DNA from: Chara braunii
Taxonomy: Eukaryota; Streptophyta; Charophyceae; Charales; Characeae
NCBI GenBank assembly: GCA_003427395.1
Contig: BFEA01000245.1
Coordinates: forward strand, 106,784 to 154,579
Direction of reading: 5' to 3'
Length of the DNA: 47,796 bases
Shown here piece by piece: positions 41,277-47,796 of this stretch; the stretch's first letter is position 1, and every line of letters starts with the position of its first letter. The notes under the pieces were generated by a model. It was not told the origin of the DNA. It saw only the letters and a program-made list of their open reading frames with translations, and searched no databases. A program made the translations under genes and the position numbers.

Positions 41277-41564
41277 TTAACTTCTATTTTCCAGGGCGTC
41301 CTTCTGGCTTTCTTCCGCCAGGGAACTAGCCGCCGTTATTTGACATTTCATTACTGTCATGCTTTGGCTCTTAGGGCGATGTCTGGGCCTAGTGGCTTCC
41401 TTATCGAGGATGGTCCTTTTGGCTTTCCGACATCCAAATGCCCCAGAGTTCCTGGTGCAGGTGGTTTTCCTGGTTCCCCTTCCTGCCGCATTGCCAGGTC
41501 GGTCGGAACTCCAACCATTGTCCCCTCTATTCATTGATGGCTGCCTATTCATCTTAGTACCCAT
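41277..41564 (-). CDS. Basic ORF upstream of gag, 95 codons
   Basis: An open frame, strongly basic (GRGTRKTTCTRNSG, KEATRPRHRPKSQ), between the tandem gene array and element 3 gag, same strand. It may be leader/LTR sequence of element 3 that is open by chance, or a spliced first exon. It does not match the array genes. No domain seen. Confidence 0.3.
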   Translation of the reverse strand: MGTKMNRQPSMNRGDNGWSSDRPGNAAGRGTRKTTCTRNSGAFGCRKAKRTILDKEATRPRHRPKSQSMTVMKCQITAASSLAEESQKDALENRS

Positions 41565-41598
41565 CCTTTATTTCCCTATCTTCCCGTGACGTGTTTTC

Positions 41599-42384
41599 TC
41601 ATGCTGGTCCCTCACGCCTGCCGTGCTCATCCGGTTCCTCGAACAAGTCAGCCACTCCAGCAAGGTAGTTTTCTCCCATCCCTATTTCCCTAACGATTAT
41701 TGGTTCAAATTCCTCAAAAGCTAAGCGAGGCAGATCGAATATCAGGATTTCAATGAGGTCCAGCAATTCCCAGGCCTGATTTCCCCAGAACGGCCCATGC
41801 TTGACTGACACGTCATAAAACATTCCCGTCGTTTGTGGTCGGAAGTGGTGGATCCAGACCAGGGTTGAATCCACCAGGTCCCTGGTTCTCTTGAGGCTGC
41901 TGTGTACCAGGTCCACCATGAAACGAGGTACTCGACACCTCAACCCAGTCATTGGGGCCTTAAACTCTCGTCAGCCTTCGACCTCCACCCGGGTTCTTAG
42001 TCCCGCGATTCTTCTCCCCCGCACTTCCTGGCCCACCATGTTCAACATCCTAGAAGCCCTCTGGAAGATTGGTAGCAACCCGTACCCTAGTGCCAATTCC
42101 GTTCTTAGCATGTACCATCCAAGTTCCGGTAGGTATACGGTCCCTGTCACCCTAAGGTCAGTGTACAGATCGTCTCCCGGTCCCCTGTTAATCCTCATAC
42201 CATCCCACAAACATTCCACCATCATGAATGCTTGACCCCTTCCCAAGGTCATGGCTCTCCATTTGGTGTCAAGTCCTTGGGTCATGTAGCTTGCCGGGAG
42301 CGATACCTCCCATCCACCTCCACATTCCATGGGTGGCCACGGGTGCGTGGGCCGTCGCAACATCCGGGCGCGTCTCATCGCCAT
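41599..42384 (-). pseudogene. Tandem family unit B, unknown protein
   Basis: About 261 codons in one frame with a single TGA at 41971-41973. Family landmarks in order: MAMRRARML, GGWEVSLPAS, FMMVECLW, GTVYLPELGWYML, ELALGYGLLPIFQRASR, LRCRVPRFMVDLV, MFYDVSVKHGPFWG, ELLDLIEIL, and VREIGMGENYLAGVADLFEE. The TGA falls at the position of an Asp in unit A. It is the last and least damaged unit of the array, 882 bp after unit C. No membrane segment or signal peptide. I recognise no domain; the conserved Trp, GW and GPF motifs point to one compact fold. Confidence 0.7.
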
Positions 42385-42513
42385 TTTTGACTTAGTAGTC
42401 CCCTGCACAATTTAAACAGCAAGCGGGCTTACTTATTTCATTTAGTCTTCAGCTCCCGCCCGAACACTCCCCGGTCTCTAGCTTGAACCTTCCTTTTCTT
42501 CCCTTAACCTCTT

Positions 42514-43266
42514 TTATTGGCCCGTCCCTACTTCCATCGGCTCATACAATCGGTACACATCATCCATGTACACCATCCCTTGACTTATTTCTCGTCGGAC
42601 GACACCCCACAGGACCTCACTTCCCACGACCGGAGCCCTCGGCCCGGTGCTAAACACAGCACGCAGGATGCGCAACACCTCATACTTCTGCTCTCCGCTA
42701 AACGGGCCCATTTCTAGGAAGGCCCGATAGTATTCTCGATGTACCATCGCATCTTCATATTTCAGGCTTGCGAGGTCGGCTACTGCTTCTCTAACAAGTT
42801 ACAGACCGCCCAACCTTTCCAGCAGGAAGGGCGGCAGCCTCATTGGTACATTTTCACTAGGCAATTCAAAACTCCCGACCGTGGCTACCCTAAGATCCGC
42901 TGTTACATCGTCAACCCCCGGATCTGCGAACTCAAATCCTGCTCGCCACACTAACTGCCACGCCCCTTCAAACATGCTCAACGGGTTTCCTCCAGATGCC
43001 ATTCGGACTTCGAACTCCCTCCACCCATTTTCAGACACATACAACCGTCCCTCTGCACGCACATGCCCTCGCGGGTCCGGGTTCCACTCCCCATTCTCAT
43101 CCGCACGCCACTCAACTTTCGTCACCAAGTAAACCATGTTTTCCGCAAGTTCGACCCCGACCCAATCCGCCACCTGGTGCCAACCTCCACTCGCCGCCAG
43201 CAAGCTAACCTCTAGGTGGTTCAATGCCCAAGGGGCGTTCCTCAAGAAACGTCCTTCTTCGCGCCA
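42514..43266 (-). pseudogene. Tandem family unit C, unknown protein
   Basis: Starts MARRRTFLEERPLG, shifts frame once near 43205, then EVSLLAASGGW, YLVTKVEW, GRLYVSENGWREF, MASGGNPLSMFEGAWQL, MRLPPFLLERL, a single TAA at 42799-42801, EYYRAFLEMGPFSG, YEVLRILRAVF and VRREISQGMVYMDDVYRLYE. The start and all landmarks line up with units A, B and D. It contains an extra segment (ENGEWNPDPRG). Two lesions in about 250 codons. Confidence 0.7.
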
Positions 43267-43392
43267 TCGCGCACTCGCATTTGATCTCCTGGCTCATGAT
43301 CCGCACTGAACCCTACAATGACCAGACATCCCATTCCCTTTTCTTAGCAATTTTTCCCATATTTGTCTGGCCCCACAGCTTTCCTGCGCTTA

Positions 43393-44133
43393 GTCGAACC
43401 ATAGTACCTCGAACAGTTTGAACACATCATCCACATAGGAAGGTGTCGCTGCTACCTCACGGCGGATTATGGTCTCCCTAATTTTGCGGGGCCACCTCCT
43501 GTCGGTCATTCCTTTCAATGTCCAAAATGATAAGGACCTCCCGGGCTCTATCGTCGTGGAAGGGTCCGAATTTCAAGGACGTTCTATAAAATTCCTCCGC
43601 CAGCCATGCGCAGTCCACGTGTATCCGTTCCATAGTGCTAGCTACTTCCGCAATGTGATCAAAACCCCCGAACCAGTCTGCCATGAAGTCCGACAACCAG
43701 GTCTTGGTTCGGGCGCAGGGCGGGTTAAATTTCTTCCATCCTGCCATCATAACCCTACTATTGACCTCATCCCATCCCTTGTTGGCGAACCTTTCACCTG
43801 CCTTTCGAGTCCTTGTCTCAGCATCCTCCAGAAGCCACATCGGGTTCTGCCCTACCGCGAGCGTTGTGCAGAACAAATGCCAACCTTGTTCAGAGAGAAC
43901 GTCCGTCCCGATTCCACCCTTCCTTCCACAATCTCTTCCCATCCTTCCTCTTCCCTCAACGGTTTCCAGACACGTTCTATCCATAGGTACGATAGTTCCG
44001 ACACAATCTCATATCCCCGCCAGTCACATGTGGTCCCCTTTCATTCATTACTCGCCGGTATAGACATCTCTACTCCCCTTCCGATTCGTTTTGGTTCCCA
44101 CGTGCAGTCTCATAGCTCGAGTTCTCGGGCCAT
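43393..44133 (-). pseudogene. Tandem family unit D, unknown protein
   Basis: The most damaged of the four clear units. It starts MARELEL then TGA (44110-44112), EMSIPASNE, TGA (44041-44043), YLWIERVW, and TFSLNKVG. A frameshift near 43875 leads to GWHLFCTTLAVGQNPMWLLEDAE, WLSDFMADWF, EFYRTSLKFGPFHD and REVLIILDI. A second frameshift near 43470 leads to IIRREVAATPSYVDDVFKLFE. The order and spacing match A, B and C. The start lies 866 bp from the start of unit A and 867 bp from that of unit C. Confidence 0.65.
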
Positions 44134-44189
44134 CGCTCCCCACCTGCACATAGTCGACAACCCATTCCCGGGTAAGCCCCTTCCCCCCT

Positions 44190-44999
44190 TCAGAAGTCCG
44201 AATCCTCTATCTCACCTCCTTCCTCGTCATCACTGAAATCCCCTTCTTCGTATGAGAACAGGTCCTTCACCCCCTCTAAGGTCTCCCCCGCCGCCACATT
44301 CCGGTAAACTATCTGCCAATGCACCGGACTGGGAACAAAGATTTTGTCCGCGCTGAGGAGGTTCAATACCTCAGTTAATTCTTCTGCCCAGTTTCCTTTA
44401 AACGGCCCCTCTTCCACCGACAGTCTATAGAAGTCCTGTCTAGCACATTGGTACAGCCTCAGGCGTGTCATCGTCCGACATATCCGTTCCAATCTATCCC
44501 TGGTCTCAAAGACTGCATCCACCAGAAACGGGGGTGGCACGCATCTCATCGTCCTAAGGGGGCGTCTCATATTTTTCCGGTCTCCGAGTTCCACTCGCAC
44601 CTCCATCTTTTCCATCTCCATTTCCGCCCGCTGACACGCCGCCCTTACCACCTCCCGTTCTGCTTGCCTAAACAGCTGATTTGGTGTCGTGCCCAATACT
44701 AATCCCACTACCATTGCATTTTCCATTTCCGGAGATAGATAGACCCATCCTCGAGCTTCCACTGTTCCTCGGAACTCTTAGTCCATCAGACTTGGCGAGA
44801 GTCTCGTCAGGCTGACCTTAGTCCAGATTGTCTCTATCCAGAGGAACGCGTCCTTCTCGTTCAGCATCACGGTTTCATAAGTTGGCTCTAGGTCCATCCA
44901 CGTTCCTTCCTCTGGGAGGACGACAGATACCCCTTCCCTTACATCTATGGGCATTTCCGGACCGCTAGAGTAGACAGGGGGCGACAACCATCGCGCCAT
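44190..44999 (-). pseudogene. Tandem family unit A, unknown protein
   Basis: About 269 codons, one frame, one TAA at 44778-44780. Starts MARWLSPPVYSSG, then GVSVVLPEEG, FLWIETIW, GTVEARGWVYL, LVLGTTPNQLFRQAER, a helical stretch, MRCVPPPFLVDAVFETRDR, DFYRLSVEEGPFKG, LTEVLNLL, YRNVAAGETLEGVKDLF and an acidic tail (EEGDFSDDEEGGE). An open stretch upstream (to 45044) may be leader. Apart from the one stop the gene looks complete, so a sequencing error or a very recent mutation is possible. Confidence 0.7.
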
Positions 45000-45059
45000 C
45001 TTGTTTTTCCGGCGCCTATCGTGTTCCACATGAGAGCACCACACGCCCCCTCACGGTCA

Positions 45060-45735
45060 GATTGCCTTCCTCCTAGATGAGAATTATTTTCAGACCCCTC
45101 ATCCGGTTCTCCCTAACATTTCCTACCCATTCCCCAGAGATCGTTGCCCAGCCATACCCTCAATCAATCATCCTCAACCGGCATTCTTTTTTCTTGGTTT
45201 CATTTCCTTCCGACTCATATCCAGCCTTTATCATCATGTTCTCTCACTTGTATGGACTTAGATTTGGAGGTGAGAATAGACTTAGAAGCTCAGTCCCCAT
45301 CCAACATTCATCAGGCAACTTTACAGAGGGAGGCACAAAAAGCAAAATTCAGGCAAACGTCGCACGCAGGTCGGTCATCTCCTCACCGACCCTTTTCCCA
45401 AAGTGGTCTCTCCACTGTTACTATCGGCAAAGTTTTATCCCATACCTCAAGCACAACTCAACTGTCGCGAGCGCGGTACCCAGACTCCAGTGGGGGTTCG
45501 CCCTCACCTTCTTGCCCAAAATACCCCATCCCGACTTGCCGCTCGTGTACCCACCGTTAATCTCGGGAATCACCCCGCACATCTCGGTAGGGTCATTGGA
45601 GCCAGCTGTCCAGGCATTCACTTCCATCGGTCCGATAAGAAACACCCTTTCCCAAACCAGGCTACGAGAAGCTACTGATCGCTTCCCAGGCTCCGTCTTT
45701 GCCCCCATGTAGTGGTGCTCCCTCCGACAGTCCAC
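45060..45735 (-). pseudogene. Possible fifth unit (E) of the tandem family
   Basis: Located where the roughly 870-bp period predicts another unit upstream of A. The frame 45735-45421 includes GAKTEPGKRSVASRSLVWERVF and KSGWGILGKKVRANPHWSL, resembling the GW...L.LG.N box. A shifted frame further on has EEMTDLRATF and FVPPSVKLPDECW, resembling the DLR and PPFL boxes of C and A. The FY..GPF and DLFE boxes were not found. The assignment rests on weak similarity plus position. Confidence 0.3.
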
Positions 45736-47796
45736 AGGCTAAGCCCCGCCTGAGGAACGTTTCACACTCCGCCCGACAGATCAATCGAGCCGAAGCCCGT
45801 CACCGCGCGGACGAGAATGTTAATAAGCACTCGACGTGACAAACTCCCGTTAGACAGCTCGGTGGCCCGACCCTTGCATACGAACAAACGGCAGTCTGCA
45901 AAGAGAACGATGTTTGACAACCCGCAGTGGTTGGTGCAGACCCCTCATTTCCTTTCAAATGGCAGGACGCTCGAAATCCCAACATGCAATCACAAGTCCC
46001 GAGTGAGACACACATAAAACAAGTGCCTTTCCCGTGGTGCACCCAGCGCTTCCTACCCATACCTCACAACGTTTCTTTCAGGACAGTGGCGCCACTCACC
46101 CCTAAGTTCCATATATAGTGTTTGGTTCCTTTTCGTGAGCGTCTTCAAAGGTGAGCTAGTTTTTTCTTGGAGTCTAGCAACTCCCTTCATTCCCTTTATC
46201 TTCACTTCATGTGTCTGTTCATAGGGCAGGATTGTTCCTTCTCGATTACCTTTTGTTCATATGAGGTTCCTTCAAGCATTAAGTGTAGTGCACAGAGCCC
46301 GCTGGGCTCCGAAGAAGAGAGGAGAAGGCACCCAGGTCAGTCGGATCGTTCCGCCACGACATTTTCATTGGAACCCGGACTAGCCTTGAATCCCAACCAC
46401 CTGCCAGGTAACCGAAGCCCTTCTTTCGCACGAAGAGGAAGAGTCGACCTGCGGCTTGCCCAAGGCTTCCCCGGTCTGACGAACATCAGCCCGAAGGAAG
46501 GAGGACTAGAGTCACCTCCAAGGGAGATGGCTGATTGTGTGTGTAGCACGCATGTTAAACCTCCAGGCCTAGCCTTGCCATGCGCCCAGCAACCCTCAAA
46601 TCTGCTTCACTCAAAGGGATAGAGCATATACAAGTCCATATTCCTTTTCTTCAGTTGTGTACACGATCATGCGTCGGGCGCCCCCCTCGAGATCGTCAGG
46701 GTCAGTTTAACCCATACCCGACACCTCCACCATTTTTGTAGGGGCCGTACCCTGAAGGACTTTCGAGCCTGAGTCGACCCTGCTGCGGGTCCCATTTGGC
46801 TCGACCCACCCGCGCTCAGGCTCAGGGCGCAGGTCGTTCGTCCCAGGGGCATCCCCACCTAGTGCTTTGAGATGGATGGGGATGGGTCTTTTGCGAGAGG
46901 GCTTTACATTGGGGGTTGTGGCTCCACTCTCGCATCAAGATGGTAGCTCTTTGGCACTCGTGGCGTTTTCTTCATTCAGTTAAGTCTGACTAGGCAATTG
47001 CTCCTTCCAATACACAAGCAGTCCGGGAAGTTTATTGAAGACTTATCTTCTTATCATGCGTAGGCCAAGCGTCATCCATTGGGCCACGCACTTTTTCACC
47101 AAGTCTGGTGACTCAAGCCAGCCCTTGCGGCATCCTTGGGGTGGGGTGGCTTCGCCCGGACCCCTAGCCGCTATATATATATTTTTTGCTTGAGCCGCTA
47201 GCATTGCATCCACCTATCTGAGACTGCCCTTAGTCCTTTCGGGCATACACTGCATTCAAGAGAGCCATTGCGTTCAATCATCATGCGAGCCACACCCGGG
47301 CACCTGCCATTCATCCAAGCATCCGACCGTCAAACCCATCCCACATTCTTAGTTCATGCGAAGTCTAAGTCCTTCCCTTAACCAATTTCCCACCCTCGCC
47401 CTCGTCTGCGGATCCAATCCCGATCAGATCGCCCCGGCCCACTCATCTGCACAAGACCACACAGGACGAAAGACCCGAGTACAATCCCCATTGGGGTCAA
47501 CACATCGCCCCTTCCCACAAGCCTAAGATTCCCTTGCCTTTGACGTTCCTTAGGTTGTCTTCCCCCTTCCCTCAAGCAAACCATGCCTTCACCTTAGTTA
47601 AGCAGTCGGGGAAGATGGTTGAGTCAAAACTGACCTTGTCACAAAAACCGCACTTCTTTCCGCTCTCACAGACGGTTCCAGCAGCCTGGTATTCTTTCCC
47701 TCCTGGTGGCACAAGGGACTGGCAGCCCCTCCCTTGCCCTCGCTTTCCACCAAGTGAGGACCAAGTTATTTTTCGTTCGTCCCCTGGCAATGTAAC
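45736..47796. other. No gene recognised
   Basis: Two kb of GC-balanced sequence at the window edge. Short frames on both strands lack motifs. A TA run followed by T occurs at 47172-47187. It may be promoter/5' flank of the tandem array or another decayed element. Confidence 0.4.
46110..46117 (-). promoter_or_regulatory. Possible TATA box upstream of the tandem array
   Basis: On the minus strand CACTATATATGGAACT, about 370 bp before the start of the possible fifth unit. It is only a sequence match in promoter-like position. Confidence 0.25.

Noticed and set aside
38118-41329. Many plus-strand frames opposite element 3
   Set aside because: Shadows of gag and protease, which have clear motifs on the minus strand.
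41599-44999. Stop-codon reassignment or readthrough to explain in-frame stops in the tandem genes
   Set aside because: Different stops (TAA and TGA) occur at unrelated positions, and C and D also have frameshifts; decay is simpler.

Overview
This is a eukaryotic, intron-bearing, transposon-dominated stretch with ambiguous bases near the start and a 109-base N gap at 30621-30729. I found no rRNA, tRNA or CRISPR. A streptophyte (plant or charophyte-type) genome is the best guess. A primer binding site at 28849-28866 is complementary over 18 bases to the 3' end of plant-type tRNA-Asp. From memory, the Ty3/gypsy gag and pol proteins resemble families abundant in the charophyte alga Chara. The species is inference, not proof. 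Almost every reading frame is damaged, so this is mostly a graveyard of elements of different ages.

Layout. 1-3970: unassigned ORFs (858-1361, 1495-1881) and a cluster of strong hairpins. 3975-5441: a TA microsatellite, then an 89-bp palindromic tandem array. 5650-9110: Ty3/gypsy copy 1 (RT, RNase H, integrase). 9170-15700: largely non-coding, with local repeats, a minus-strand RG-rich ORF with a TATA box, and a weak relative of the array genes at 13390-13860. 15737-19287 (block X) and 25959-28844 (block Y): two diverged copies of one unit with TATA box, 23-codon ORF, ORF1, ORF2 and an LTR-like end. 20480-22824: a decayed DUF7869-type gene. 28849-36785: Ty3/gypsy copy 2, starting at the tRNA-Asp primer binding site and carrying an A-tailed insertion and a 145-bp hairpin array. 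37440-41166, minus: Ty3/gypsy element 3 (gag, protease, RT start). 41599-45735, minus: a tandem array of four, perhaps five, decayed paralogous genes of an unrecognised family. 45736-47796: no gene seen.

Main points of interest. (1) All three Ty3/gypsy relics keep a U UUU UUA slippery heptamer at the same place, and the RT frame starts exactly at the -1 position, so a programmed -1 frameshift after the protease is likely. (2) The 41.6-45.7 kb array has a period of about 870 bp and conserved motifs but no family I know. (3) Blocks X and Y share a 23-codon ORF whose amino acids are kept while codons and even the stop codon differ. (4) Two unrelated palindromic tandem arrays sit directly in front of the RT region in two copies of the same element.
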